Positions 20,114 to 30,939 of a stretch of 64,000 nucleotides of DNA are shown one piece after another. Made by a program: the position numbers and the translations under genes. The notes under the pieces were generated by a model. It was not told the DNA's origin. It worked only from the letters and a program-made list of their open reading frames with translations, and did no database searches. Positions within the stretch are counted from its first letter, which is position 1. Every line of letters begins with the position of its first letter. This DNA is from Tenodera sinensis (taxonomy: Eukaryota > Arthropoda > Insecta > Mantodea > Mantidae), in the NCBI GenBank assembly GCA_030765045.1, contig CM060964.1, positions 137,936,948 to 138,000,947 of the forward strand, written 5' to 3'.

Positions 20114-22391
20114 TAGGGCTAGGAAGTTCATGCATTTGCATGTTTTTTCATAGCAGTTAAAAAAGTATGCTTTTACATTATGTGCACGAATTATGGAATT
20201 TTCAGTTATTTGAACATGATTTTATGGTGCATATAACTGCATATTTTCTTGATTTTGATAAATGCATAATATTTCCATATTATAGCCCCTATATTGCATA
20301 TTTCAATGATTTTTATGGTTTTTTATTATTTTTTCCATATGGATAACATTTTTCATATTGGTAGTACTGCACATGATGATGCAACTCACGAAGGTTTCAA
20401 TATTATAGCCCCTATATTGCACATTTTAATGATTTTTATGGTTTTTTATTATTTTTTCCATCTGTATAATATTTTGCATACTGGTAGTATTGCACATGAT
20501 GGTGCAACTCACAGGGTGGCGAGAACTAATGCTGAGTCATGTTGTCATGCAGTGAATCCCTTGTTTCCATCCTTTCGTTATATGTATGTGTGTATAGAAT
20601 AATAATCAGTGTGTTATCTGAGAGGTTTATATTAACAAAGATAAAGTGCAGGTCAACATTTTGAGCAGCATGATTATAGAAACGCTTGTCTGCCATCCAG
20701 TAGTTGTGTCGTGGTCTTCAAACGTAACAGTGTTGTGCACTGGTTCCCACCAAATTAAATTAGGCGTATAAAATGTTAAAAAAACTCTTCAAATGCCGAA
20801 AATAAAACCAACTCCAAGTGCTAGATTAATTAATTTACAGAAAGAGTTTTCGGGTGATTTATCTACAGATAATAGGGTACTGTTTTGTGGAGCATGTGAG
20901 AAAAATGTAGGGAGTGAGAAAAGATTTCAAATAGTTCAGCACATAAACACAGCAAAGCATAAGGAGAATTTAATCAGAAAACTCGCAAACAAAGAACCTG
21001 TTCAAAAACAGCTAGTAGAGTATTTAGAAAGTAGGGTTACTGAATTTTCCTATGACTTGTACCAAGCATGTTTAGCTGCTGATATTCCCTTCTTCAAAAT
21101 TAATAATACATTTAAAAACTTTCTTGCCAAGTACACTCGACAACATGTGCCTGAAGAAAGTACACTGCGTAAGACCTATGTAGGACATTGTTACAATAAC
21201 GTATAGTCAAATATACAAAATGAATTAGCGGATCAGTTTGTGTGGTTGTCTGTTGATGAAACCCCTGATTCTGAGCGCCGTTCTATTGCTAATATAATCG
21301 TGGGTGCTTTAAATAATGAACAAAAGACTACACCTTATCTTCTAAATGTGTGGGAATTGTCGGCCACTGACAATGTAACTGTGAGCCAGTTTGTGATGGA
21401 CTATTTGAAATTACTATGGCCAGGTGGAATCAAATACGACCGGTTACTTTTATTTTTTACTGATGCAGGTCCTTATATGGTAAAATCAGGACAAACTCTT
21501 GAAAGGTATTTTTCCTAACTTAATTCATAGAACTTGTTGGCACACGCTCTTCATCGCACTTCTGAGTTAAGTTGTTTTGATCAACACACCTAATATCCGA
21601 CTTCCTCCTGCACCAGTGTTATCTCAATGGGGAATGTGGGTCGATGCAGTTTTATATTATTCTGAGCACATAGAGATAGCCCAAGAGGTTGTTAATTCAT
21701 TGGACTCGAAAGATGCTTCATCAATAGAAACTGTGCACAATATTTTATCAGGCACTCGGTTAAAAGAGAATCCTAGTTTCATATCTGCCCATTTTTCTTT
21801 TTTACCAACAGCCATAACGGCATTGAAAGCTGTAGGATCTCCTTTGCATGAATCAGTTACTATCTTTGAAAAAACAATGTTATCTAAGTTCGGTTCCTGG
21901 TAGAATAGGACAAAAAGTGAAAGAGAAAGTGAATTGTGTAATTTCAAAAAATTCTGGTTATAAACAGATGTGCGATATTCGAGACATCCTCGAAAGAAAA
22001 CCATCTGTCACACCAAGAGACTTGACTCTGTGAAGCAGTTAACATCAGTTAAATATGCCCCGATAACATCTTGTGACGTGGAGAGAAGTTTTTCACGTTA
22101 CAAAAGTGTTTTGCAAGACAACAGACGATGTTTTACAGTTGAAAATTTGTGCAAAGTGTTGGTTATGAACTGCAATTTAGCAGTTAATACTAGCGCTGGG
22201 ACCACTTCTGCTTCAACCTCTAAGGAATAAGGTAACTATTTATTATTTATACTAACTCGTATTGTCTACTACAAAGGCACATTAATCGTTTTAATTAAAT
22301 AGTGCATATTTCTTGGCATATTTTCAAGTTTTTAAGAGCATATTTGCATGCATATTTCAGTGTTTTTTAGGGCATGAACTTCCGAGCCCTA
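20114..22391 (+). mobile_element. hAT element, inner copy, nested in the outer copy
   Basis: The terminal inverted repeats TAGGGCTAGGAAGTTCATGC (20114) and its counterpart ending at 22391 (reverse complement TAGGGCTCGGAAGTTCATGC) are flanked by perfect 8-bp duplications TTTATTAT (20106-20113 and 22392-22399). The flanking sequence on both sides is the 3' end of the outer hAT copy, so the family inserted into itself. Length is 2278 bp. Confidence 0.96.
20793..22230 (+). pseudogene. hAT transposase of the inner copy (CGGBP1-like zinc finger), broken
   Basis: The frame opens at 20793 (MPKIKPTPSARLINLQKEF). A CGGBP1/BED-like C2H2 motif follows at about 20880-20965 (CGACEKNVGSEK, then QHINTAKHK). 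A nonsense codon at about 21204-21206 interrupts the frame, which resumes in phase at FVWLSVDETPDSERRSIANI (about 21237-21296). TDAGPYMVKSGQTLERYF ends near 21518, where a deletion removes the CxxHxLxH region. The later part (21577-21903) is in another frame. The dimerisation domain reads SCDVERSFSRYKSVLQDNRR at about 22070-22130 and stops at 22230. At least one stop, one deletion and two shifts make it inactive. Confidence 0.88.
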
Positions 22392-22639
22392 TTTATTATT
22401 TATACTATCTTGTCTACTGGCAAGGGACATTGTTTTAATTAAATACTACATATTTATTGGCATATTTTCAAGTTTTTAAGAACCATGCCTATTTCAGAGT
22501 TTTTAGGGCATGAACTTCTGAGCCCATTTATAACTGATTTTAACTAAAATGTATAAATGCATATTGATAAAAAATATTAAGATCCTACACAACCATTGTT
22601 AATGGAAAGTATGCTTCTCTCACAGTCTGTCGCTGCACC

Positions 22640-23310
22640 TTGAAGTGCATAAACTCTGTCACCCTTCCATTTACCCGCCCTTCTGTGGTGTAGGTGGTAT
22701 TGTAACATTTAGCCACCTTTGGTCCACTTGTTCTACTTCTTCAGTATTCTTTGAATTTATTCTCTAACTTGTCTTTACATCCTTTCCAATTCGCCTATTT
22801 GAAATTCCAATATAATCTGGAATTAGATTAATTACTGTTTGAATTGTCGGACTGTGTTATGACAATTACTACTCCATGTATTTTCTATGGGTTTTCTATG
22901 GATCTTCTTGGCAATATCTCAAGTAGCTAGTAAAATATTTGGATTAGTTTTTGTTCCCGAATAGTGAGGAAAAGTTGGTGGATTGTCTTTATTATATGCA
23001 AGTTCAAAAGAAGTTGTGCTTATAAAACATTCAATGACTTTCACTGCCAGAGACATTTCCATATCCCAATGTTTAGGAGTGACTATTAAAATCTCCAATT
23101 ATAATTGTTTTAGGTATATCAGTAGGAGAGAAATCAGTTATGCTTCTAGGTGGATTATAAATACTATACATTGTGAAATGTGTTTTATGCTTCCACATGT
23201 CTAATTCAAAAATTTCAATTTCTCTTCTAATTCCACTTCTTTAACAATCTGAAATGAGAATTTTCATTTTACATCATTCTTAACATCCATCAATATCACT
23301 GACCTGGAAA
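22640..23310 (-). pseudogene. LINE ORF2 endonuclease fragment
   Basis: The minus-strand reading contains MYSIYNPPRSITDF and TIIIGDFNSHS (about 23090-23170, the Asp/Asn catalytic motif of APE-like endonucleases). A PPTFPHYSGTKTNPN-like stretch (about 22910-22980) and a YWNFKKADWKG-like stretch (about 22790-22825) follow, with several frameshifts. Order and wording parallel the intact ORF2 at 31422-35183 (SIYNPPRNVPDL, TVIGDFNAHS, NLYWNFKKADWNKY), so it is an old, diverged member of that LINE lineage. The reverse transcriptase part is absent. Confidence 0.72.
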
Positions 23311-23901
23311 ATATAATTTGTTTTTCCTCTGGTTTGAGATCTGAAAGGTGATTTCAACTAATTTCAAAGTGATAAATTGAATGGTGATCTCCATTTTTCT
23401 ATGTTATGTAAGATCTTTTTTTGTACAATACAAATTTAATGAAAAATGGTGCTTTTGAAGAAAAAAACTGCTACAAATTAAATACAGAATGCAAACTTTC
23501 TCAATAATAAAAATAAATACCTACATATCTGTACAGGTGTTTATTTATATTTCCTTTGCCAGAAGGATGGCTGTATTGATTTACATTTATGTCCTATTTG
23601 AGCATCTTCTCTTTTCAAACATTCTATTTAACCTGCATATTTTTTAATTTATTCTATTATAAATATATGATATTTTACAAATTACTTGTACTTCATCACA
23701 GGTATTAGGGAATGTTCACCATATCATAGTGTCTAGGGTAAATAGTGTGCGTTAGGCCAGACCACTCCAACACAGCGTTTGAGGGCTAGGGCTCCCTGGC
23801 TCAGCCCAGGGCTTTGACCGCTACAGCTGTGATGACGTCAGGCCTTCTCTGACTGCCACTGGCGTCAGGTTCGTTAGTGCTCACTTTTCGAGGTGACTCC
23901 T

Positions 23902-24161
23902 CATGGGCGTCGCGAAACGGGGGCAAAGGGGGGCCACGGCCCCCCCTTGGAAGTTCGTGAACTTAATGTGCAGCCAGTTAGTGACTATTAAACTATTATT
24001 TTAATTTTGATGTAAAGAACAATTTCTATTTAGCATAAATTAATATGGTTATCTGCAACAAATACTACAAATTTTGACAGTAAAATAATGATTTAATATT
24101 ATATGGTTGCAAATTTCCAACATGTGGCCTCCCCCTGGAAAAAAGTCTGCCGACATTCATG
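23902..24161. mobile_element. 260-bp MITE nested in the hAT element
   Basis: It is flanked by perfect 8-bp duplications TGACTCCT (23894-23901 and 24162-24169). The ends CATGGGCGTCG (left) and CATGAATGTCG (reverse complement of right) form a short inverted repeat. Inside the ends both sides carry G-rich stretches (CGGGGGCAAAGGGGGGCC at left). There is no coding capacity. The 8-bp duplication points to a hAT transposase for its movement. Confidence 0.82.
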
Positions 24162-24206
24162 TGACTCCTTGTGCATTCATCCAGTGTTTGTGATCTCGTG
24201 TAACTA

Positions 24207-24485
24207 TTGTATGCAAGAATGAAAAGAGGTGCTTCGACAGCTCTGTCAGGATTTAACCCATCTTGGGAGGGTCTGTATTTTGTTATTCGATCTGACGAGA
24301 GCAATGCTCAATGTTTAATATACCATACCTATGTACGGGCAAAAACTTATAACATTAAGCGTCACTTCAACGTTAAACATTCTCACACCCACGCTGATAT
24401 TATAGGCGAAGAAAGAAAGGAATTAATAACGAAACTAAAGGACAAAAGGGCGTCTAATCAGGTTAGTATAATTTTAACAAATTAA
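24207..24485 (+). pseudogene. hAT N-terminal BED-like zinc-finger fragment
   Basis: A 92-codon frame reads FVIRSDESNAQCLIYHTYV and then YNIKRHFNVKHSHTH and EERKELITKLKDKRASNQ. This is the pattern CLIC..N..RH...KH...eR...L...Q at the N-terminus of ZBED5/GTF2IRD2-type hAT transposases. The second Cys of the finger is replaced (CLIYH), which would weaken zinc binding. No catalytic domain follows within the element. Confidence 0.7.
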
Positions 24486-25309
24486 TCACTCTTAAAGGAG
24501 TTTGAAATCATTTCATTGCTATAGTACGTTTTTTAATAATAATTGTCAACAATGAATAAGAATTGTTTTGTTAAGGATACGCACCTGTGTAAAATGGCTA
24601 AAAAATCTCCAGAAGTGGCAAAAATGGGTTTTTGTTTTATCAAATGGTATAAAACTTCTGCTTTATTTTGATATACTTTTTATAGCCTTACAGCCTATAT
24701 AACTGTCACGTGGCCATTTAACTGATTGCCTGTAACTGGTAATGTCCATTTAAATCAGTACATTTTCATTATCCTTGCTACCACTTCAAACTTAGTTTTC
24801 TCATGTTCTTATTTTTAGCACTCTTTGCTCTTTACAATGCTCCACATGATGCAGTTTTCTGTACCTACATATGCATAAACCAAAAAAATGTCAGGCGTCA
24901 TCCTAAGCATGTAATAAAAAACAAATTAATTGTGTTGTATTATTGTGAAATGCCTGATTGAATTGTTCCTCTGTCTCATACATAAGCTGTGCTATCCCTA
25001 CCTCTCTCTACCTTTCTAGAGTGCTGCACTCTGAACGCCGTTAACATAGGCAAAATGACAAACGGCACGGCCCAGTTAGCCCTCACAGCCCAGGGCTGCC
25101 AGGAGGGCTGCCCACTTGGAGTGGTCTGCGTTAGGCCACCATAACAAACTTGCCAACACCATGGTTATTTCTCATCTGCTGTCTGTATATTATGCTACTC
25201 TTTTAGACCAAGCACTTGTGAAATAGTGTGTGAATGATGCATACAGACTGTGCACCTTTTTCAGTTAGTATGAGTAAGCACTTTGTATAACTAGTGTGTC
25301 TTGAAAACA

Positions 25310-25647
25310 TGCTGAAAGTGAAATCAAATGTTAAATCGCGTCTTCAGCAATACATAGATGAATTTAAAAACATTTACCACAGATAATAAAGTTTTGTTTT
25401 GCCACCCATGTGAAAAAATAGTAAGTGCATATCAGCATTCACAAGTTGCTCAACATTTATCTGGAAATAAACATATTGTTGCTGCAACTCATGTGAGCTT
25501 ATGACAATTATTGATATGTGAATCACTTCAAACGTACAACAATCAGTGTTCCGTGTATTACTTAGATTTATGCAGAGCACTTGTTGCAGCTGACATTCCA
25601 TTCAAAAAAGTAAATAATGCGCCATTTAGGAACTCTTTTACTAAATA
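25310..25647 (+). pseudogene. hAT relic, N-terminal part (related to the 15-22 kb family)
   Basis: The pieces line up with the inner hAT transposase at 20793. KSRLQQYIDEFKNI, VLFCHPCEK-like and SQVAQHLSGNKH-like motifs form the zinc finger. YLDLCRALVAADIPFKKVNN and FRNSFTKY then correspond to YDLYQACLAADIPFFKINN and KNFLAKY. The frame is then split by the insertion at 25648 and continues at 26641. Protein-level similarity is moderate and DNA-level similarity is low, so this is a related but older family. Confidence 0.75.
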
Positions 25648-26640
25648 CAGGGTGTTAATGAACTACACCGAAATATTTTCAGAGCAAGTGGAGATCTCTG
25701 AAACAAGTAATTTGGGATAGGAGACTTATGGTTGGTTCAAATGTGGAAGTTACGGCTATAAGTTTCTAAAGTACCAGTATGCCACTGCTAATGATAATAC
25801 CACTTGACTGCACAACACACGAAAATGAAGAGACGGTCGGAGCACTCCCTCTGGCGCAATGGTTATGGCATTAGCTTTCAAGTGAAAGGTAAACGATTTC
25901 GCGTATTCTTCCCTTTATTTGTCCTTTCCCCCCCCCCATTTTTGTAGTAATACTTTGTCTAAGGTTTTAATTCCTGTACAATCCATTTTACAGAGTAATT
26001 TCACACTGTGAGTGCAATTAATTACAATTCCTTCTAACGAAGGTTGAATCCTGCTTACTGTCACATGCTGTACGTCTAAATGGGAGGAGGTTTAAAGGGT
26101 GAAAGAAGTTACATAAAATGAATAGTAAATGTAACTCTTTACGTCAGGTTTAAAGTAACTGCCTATTGTAATTTATGACGAAGAAAAAAAAAAATTAACC
26201 ACATGACAGTAACGGAACCAATGACCTCTGGAACAACAGCTTTCGGCGTTACAGGTTGGGCCACCAGAACAGCTACACAAACACTACTAGAGTAGGCTAT
26301 TGATGCAAGAAGGCAGTTAATTGCTGTTCAGTGTCGCACTGGCAGGTGATTAGTTCGAGACTTAAGATATCTTTGAGGCATGAAATCTTAAGAACGCCAA
26401 TAACGAGCTATTAAGTTTCGATATTTCTATACTCGGGAAGCAGTTTTAAAGACATTCTAATCCAATAATCTCATCCACCTTGTTTAAACACCAATTTATC
26501 AGCACCTGATGCCAATTAGGTTTAACACAATTAACTGCGATATATTAAGCCGCAGACCATGCATTGTCTATCTCAACTTGCTTATATTAGTCACGTCTAC
26601 AATCGCTGAAATTATTTCGGTGTAGTTCATTAACACCCGG
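25648..26640. mobile_element. TA-flanked non-autonomous DNA transposon, 993 bp
   Basis: The ends CAGGGTGTTAATGAACTACA (left) and CCGGGTGTTAATGAACTACA (reverse complement of right) form an inverted repeat of about 36 bp. It is bordered by TA at 25646-25647 and 26641-26642. Removing the element and one TA joins the flanking hAT reading frame without a shift (FTKY then NEIEPPEESTL), which confirms the boundaries. No transposase is visible inside. Near the left end an RNA polymerase III A box-like TGGCGCAATGG (25852-25862) lies in a tRNA-like stretch. The TA target suggests a Tc1/mariner-type mobiliser. Confidence 0.88.
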
Positions 26641-26929
26641 TATAATGAAATTGAGCCTCCTGAAGAATCAACACTGACCCTCTCGCTACTAAGCTTGAAT
26701 TAACTCAATCTCAACATTTTGCTCCTGTCTTGCTGAAGTTGAGTATACTTGACTGGGCATCACTGCATCCTTCTAATGCCCGTAACTTTCAAACCACTTG
26801 CATTAAAGTGGAGCTTCAAGCACTGTCTTCTTCTGCCATTTTTGGCTGTATGCTCAGATAAGTTTCAATGCTGTCTCTGGTAATGTATGGCATCTGCAGG
26901 CTTTTATAGTAAACACTGCACAAACTCAC
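26641..26929 (+). pseudogene. hAT relic, continuation after the insertion
   Basis: The frame resumes with EIEPPEESTL (26649-26680), matching VPEESTLRK of the hAT at 20793, and is lost soon afterwards. From about 26720 to 26930 I see no further recognisable motif. Confidence 0.6.
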
Positions 26930-28590
26930 ATTTTAACTATGGAGAATTACAGCACGACACTGCCATTTGAGCTAAGATGGCACCATTCTGTGCTGGGCAT
27001 CAGGTTTCCAACCAGAAATTTTTTTATATTTTTACCACTTTAGAATCAAAAGAGGAGTTTAACTTCTTTTCTAGTGAATCTGGAAATGAAAGTGAAAGTG
27101 AACAAGAAATAGCACAATGCGAGTCCATTACATTTGTGTAAAAGGCACAAGTGCAAGCTCTTTTGTTTCCTAGAAAGATGATACATTTATGCAGACAATC
27201 CATCCATTTGACAATAGTATTGCAGGAATTACAGCTGGGACTTTCAGTAGTGCTTCGCAGGCATCAGTCTATAATAGAGCAGACATAGTTTTTATTCATT
27301 TATGACAAACATGGTTCCACTCTCTCCTTCCTCTCAACTTCAAAAAATGGTATGACACTAACATGGATATGTATGTGTTTTTAGCCCTGACAATGCTCAT
27401 GTGCAGCAATCAAAAAGCTTTCAAGGGAAGAATACTGGTCCTATGACCCTCTCACTGAAACCCCCAGTTCTGAAATTATATGTCACGGGATGGTTATTTG
27501 TTGTTACTTCGCACCCTGCACTTCTGTGACAACAATACACAGTCAGCAGGCAACAGGTTATACAAAATAGAAATGATTATAGATCATTTTTGGCATAAGT
27601 TCAGCTCAACATTCAGCTCATTTACAAATATTTGCATTGATGAAAGTGTGGTGCTATTCAAGGGTAGGATGATCTTCTGACAGTTCACTCCTAAAAAGAC
27701 CAGATTTGGCATCAAATGATTCATAATTTGCAATTGTGGGACAGGGCAAGCCACTTTCACTGGCAAGCAAACAGAAATAATTCCTATTCAGGATTTTGCT
27801 ATGTCTGGCTGCTGTTCAGAGCCTGATAGAAAAATATTCTGGGAAGAGACATAGTTTATGGCTTGATAACTGGCATTCCAGTCCCATACTGTTTGAGTCT
27901 TCAGAAACAAAATTTAAGTATTTGTGGAACTGTCAAGAGGAACCACAAAGGCATGTCTTAGTCTACAGAAAAACTATAAAGGGGTGAAGCTGAAGTCAAA
28001 TTCAGACTATATGATGGAACAAAAATGGTTGGACAGACAAGAAGTGAGCATGCTTTCAATCCTACACAGCAGTCAGAAAAAGTCAACTAACGAGTTAAAC
28101 AAAAGAGTTCCATTCACAAGGCTGAGTGTGTCCTTGACTACAACCAAAACATAGGAGCAGATGATAAATCGGATGTCGTTCTCTTCTGTTCATTCCATGG
28201 GTAGACCCATGAAGTGGTACAAAAAGTTCTTTTTTTCATCTTCTAGATTTATCCATTTTAAATTCCCACATTTTATATAATGTAAAAACTGGTGCAAGCA
28301 TTATTCTTGCAGATTTCCATTTAGGAGTAACGAGAGCTGCTAAGAAAGCATGCTACTCCAAAAGAATCAAGTAGAAAAGGATGCCCTTCCACGTCAGTGA
28401 CTGTCCTTTTCATTTGAAAGAGAGGCATTTTCTATCCCTTGTATCCCCCACAGAAAGAAAAAGAACCCAACAAGACATTGCACAGTCTGTTCTAATACAA
28501 AAACAGCCAAGAGAAAGAGGAGGGAATCCAGGTCACTCCCAGTGTAATATGCCAATGTGCATTGTGCAGTATTAGGGCTTAGCAAGTGAT
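26930..28590 (+). pseudogene. piggyBac transposase, broken
   Basis: An acidic N-terminal stretch (FFSSESGNESESEQEIAQC, about 27060-27120) is followed by the DDE_Tnp_1_7 core. MSRDGYLLLLRTLHFCDNN and RLYKIEMIIDHF lie at 27480-27590. The catalytic-Asp motif NICIDESVVLFKGRM is at about 27630-27675, and FTPKKTRFGIK follows at about 27680-27715. A Cys-rich C-terminal region is traceable at about 28415-28570 (RHFLSLVSPTERKRTQQD, then QCNMPMCIV). Stops and frameshifts are frequent. No TTAA-flanked terminal repeats were found. piggyBac enzymes cut and paste at TTAA; this copy is an old relic unrelated in sequence to the derivative at 50784. Confidence 0.8.
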
Positions 28591-29320
28591 TAGGTAAACT
28601 GTGTTCAGGGGTGGTAGGAGGGATGGAAATCAAAATTTAGGGTTAATGTCAAACAAGCATTTAAAAAACAAAAGCAAAAGTTAAGTGAGGAAAGGAAGTG
28701 GAAGTGATACAGAGCTAAGAAGAAAGTGAATAAGTGAGGTGTAGGAAATTATTATCAAACGATCAGGAAACATAAAAATAAGGGGGGAAATAAATTTTAG
28801 AATGGAATGGGTAATCTAAAATAGTAGTGATCTCAGGGAAAAGAAAGTATAAAAGAACTTGTGAAAATATGTGATGGGTAATCTAAAATAGTAATAATCT
28901 CAGGGAAAAGAAAGTATAGAAGAACTTGTGAAAATATGTGATGGGTAATCTAAAATAGTAATGATCTCAGGGAAAAGAAAGTATAAAAGAACTTGTGAAA
29001 ATACGTGATGGGTAATCTAAAATAGTAATAATCTCAGGGAAAAGAAAGTATAGAAGAACTTGTGAAAATACGTGATGGGTAATCTAAAATAGTAATGATC
29101 TCAGGGAAAAGAAAGTATAAAAGAACTTGTGAAAACATGTGAATCAAAAGGACGAAACTAAAGACAGGTTTGAACAAGGTTAATTAACTGTAGTCACAGA
29201 ATAAACAGCACACGTCAAAAAATTATATGTATAGAATCACAGGAGGCTAAGGCCCAAGTTCATGGGCAGCCCAACATGTATATGCTTTGGTATTCAATAA
29301 ATTCATATTCATTCATTACG
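28583..29320 (+). mobile_element. 3' end of the L1-like LINE family (copy of 7710-7985)
   Basis: From AAGTGATTAGG at about 28583 the sequence matches the reverse complement of 7985-7710 (TGTGTTCAGGG, GGAGGGATGGAAA, GAAATTATTA, GGAATGGGT). It continues past the tandem array to an end in CATATTCATTCATTA. The ends are flanked by TTAGGGCTTAG (28572-28582) and TTACGGCTTAG (29316-29326), a likely 11-bp target duplication with one mismatch. It is a 5'-truncated insertion at the end of the piggyBac relic, with no coding sequence. Confidence 0.75.
28807..29141 (+). repeat. 67-bp tandem repeat, five units in an alternating pattern
   Basis: Five units of exactly 67 bp start at 28807, 28874, 28941, 29008 and 29075 with ATGGGTAATCTAAAATAGTA. 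Units 1, 3 and 5 carry GTGATC or ATGATC with TATAAAAG. Units 2 and 4 carry ATAATC with TATAGAAG. The array is thus a higher-order repeat of 134 bp. The related copy at about 7715-7775 has a single unit. Confidence 0.97.
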
Positions 29321-29326
29321 GCTTAG

Positions 29327-30540
29327 GGATGAGAACCGAAACTTTAGTGTTGTGAGTTTTGTAATATATTTCTGCAAAGGATGTGGTGATTCATTTTAAG
29401 TTTATTTATAAAAATCTGATGTGTTTCATTCATATGACTTTCTCTACTCTTGTACTAACCATTCTTACAAACTCTTATTCCTGTATCTCCATGTTAGTTG
29501 AGATAAACATTTGTACAAACTATCTTATTGCTTATTTCCTTGTAGATGCAAGGGGAATATTAGAATACAGTAGGCTTCGAGGGAGTCAAATCTTTTAAAG
29601 CTTCCACTTTAAAGATTCCATTCTCCTTGCACGCTTAACATATAGAAAAACGAACAACAATGTTCCATTTCACGAAAGTTTTAAGTTTTCCAGAACTGGC
29701 ACAAATAACAAGGAACATCTCCGAAATGGTTCACTCTACCCAAAAATGTATAGACATAAATTGTATGTTTTAGCGAGATCTAGATTTTTATGTATACTAA
29801 GGTTTTGTTTATCTCTTACGGTTTATGAGTTATTCAGAAATCATCCAGAGTAAACAGGACTACATAGGCCAGAAAATTCAAAATATACATTTAATTTGTC
29901 ATACAAATATCTTAAACATATGGTATTTTAATCAAAATTGTTAGCCATTTTCAAGAAAATCTAAATTATTGAAAAATTTTCCATGTAAAGTGTACTTTAG
30001 GGTGGGGCTATTTTCTTTAAAATCTTCGTGTCACATCCTTGAAAGACATTGAACTTAAATACCAACTTTGATTTTTAACCGACTTCGTTTTTGAGTTATG
30101 CTGTAGACAAACACGCACGCACGCACACACACAGACCCTCTTCTAAAAATGCTTTTTTTTTTGGATTCAGGTGGCCTCAAAACATATATTTCCGGTGAAA
30201 CCTCAACATCAAATTTTTGGGTGGAATACAATACTTCCTCTACTTAACAGTAGAGAAAGTAAAAAAAAACTACTAAACGAAGACTACAAAATTCATATTA
30301 ATGTATTATAAATTGTAATTAGTGACATGCAAGAAATCATTACCACATAACGGATAAACTGCTCATCATATTTTCTGAAGAATGGCATGGATGCAAAACT
30401 AAAAAAGGTAAGATTACAGTATGCTGTGTTGTTACCTTGCTCTTAAACACAGAAATTATTTAGAAATATCACATTTAAAATGTTGGCAAAAATACTCAAC
30501 ACAGAAACTATGCATGTCAATAATGTGGTAGAGGTAGCAG
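29327..30540. other. no gene seen
   Basis: A+T-rich sequence without recognised coding content. There is a short CA/CG-rich simple repeat at about 30107-30133 (ACACGCACGCACGCACACAC) and A or T runs. The surrounding sequence at about 29880-30260 has the look of an old repeat, but I cannot name it. Confidence 0.4.
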
Positions 30541-30544
30541 TGAA

Positions 30545-30840
30545 GAAGTTAAGAAAAAGACTACCTTACTAAGTGGTATGATGAAAGTTTGCAAAAAATT
30601 AGGGTGGCATGTAAAAATGAAAAACTTTGGGTGAACATTGACGAAATCCAAGATTCAAGTAGAAAATATTATCCTGTACTGAAAAATCTCGAAATAGTTT
30701 GTAAGCAGTCATATTTAGTGGCATGTAAAGAATTATCCGCAGAAAATAATACAACAATTGTGAAGTTATTCAATGAAACTATGCATATGATAAGGCTAAA
30801 TGATACAAAATACCTATTACTCTTTCTCACAAAATGAATT
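30545..30840 (+). pseudogene. hAT relic, central fragment
   Basis: The 82-codon frame from 30589 reads NEKLWVNIDEIQDSSRKYYP, then CKQSYLVACKELSAENN and DTKYLLLFLT. It matches the spacing of WLSVDETPDSERRSIANI, YLLNVWELSATDN and YDRLLLFFTDA in the hAT at 20793. It belongs to a related, older family. The following LINE (30940-35194) probably split it, because further hAT-like codons occur at 35325-35765. Confidence 0.6.
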
Positions 30841-30939
30841 TTCGAAAAATCATTCATAGTGGTGACTGAAGCATGAATGTCCTGATAGTATCAGCATTAC
30901 TTTGCAGATTTTTGTTTTTTTAAGATGATTAACATTCTT

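Larger units (their letters stand above)
15334..22526 (+). mobile_element. hAT element, outer copy, containing three later insertions
   Basis: The left end TAGGGCTAGGACGTTCATGC (15334) and the reverse complement of the right end (GGGCTCAGAAGTTCATGC, to 22526) are terminal inverted repeats. They are flanked by 8-bp duplications TTTATATC (15326-15333) and TTTATAAC (22527-22534) with one mismatch. Hallmarks of hAT are the 8-bp target duplication and the transposase type. Its original length was about 2.3 kb. It was later interrupted by a family R fragment (about 15660-15835), an LTR retrotransposon (17406-20050) and a second hAT copy of its own family (20114-22391). Confidence 0.9.
23758..25128 (+). 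mobile_element. hAT element (8-bp target duplication), internally altered
   Basis: The left end CAGACCACTCCAA (23758) and the reverse complement of the right end (to 25128) are identical over 13 bp. They are flanked by perfect 8-bp duplications CGTTAGGC (23750-23757 and 25129-25136). The subterminal GGGCTCCCTGGCTCAGCCC and its right counterpart suggest a longer imperfect inverted repeat. It contains one zinc-finger exon-like reading frame (24207-24485) and a nested MITE (23902-24161). At 1371 bp it lacks most of a hAT transposase. Confidence 0.88.

Noticed and set aside
30107..30133. CA/CG-rich simple repeat as a regulatory Z-DNA site
   Set aside because: It is short, lies in non-coding repeat-like sequence, and nothing nearby suggests a regulated promoter.
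29327..30540. A CRISPR-like array or other prokaryotic defence feature suggested by short direct repeats
   Set aside because: The repeats are contiguous satellite units ending at 29141 without spacers, and the gene content is clearly animal.
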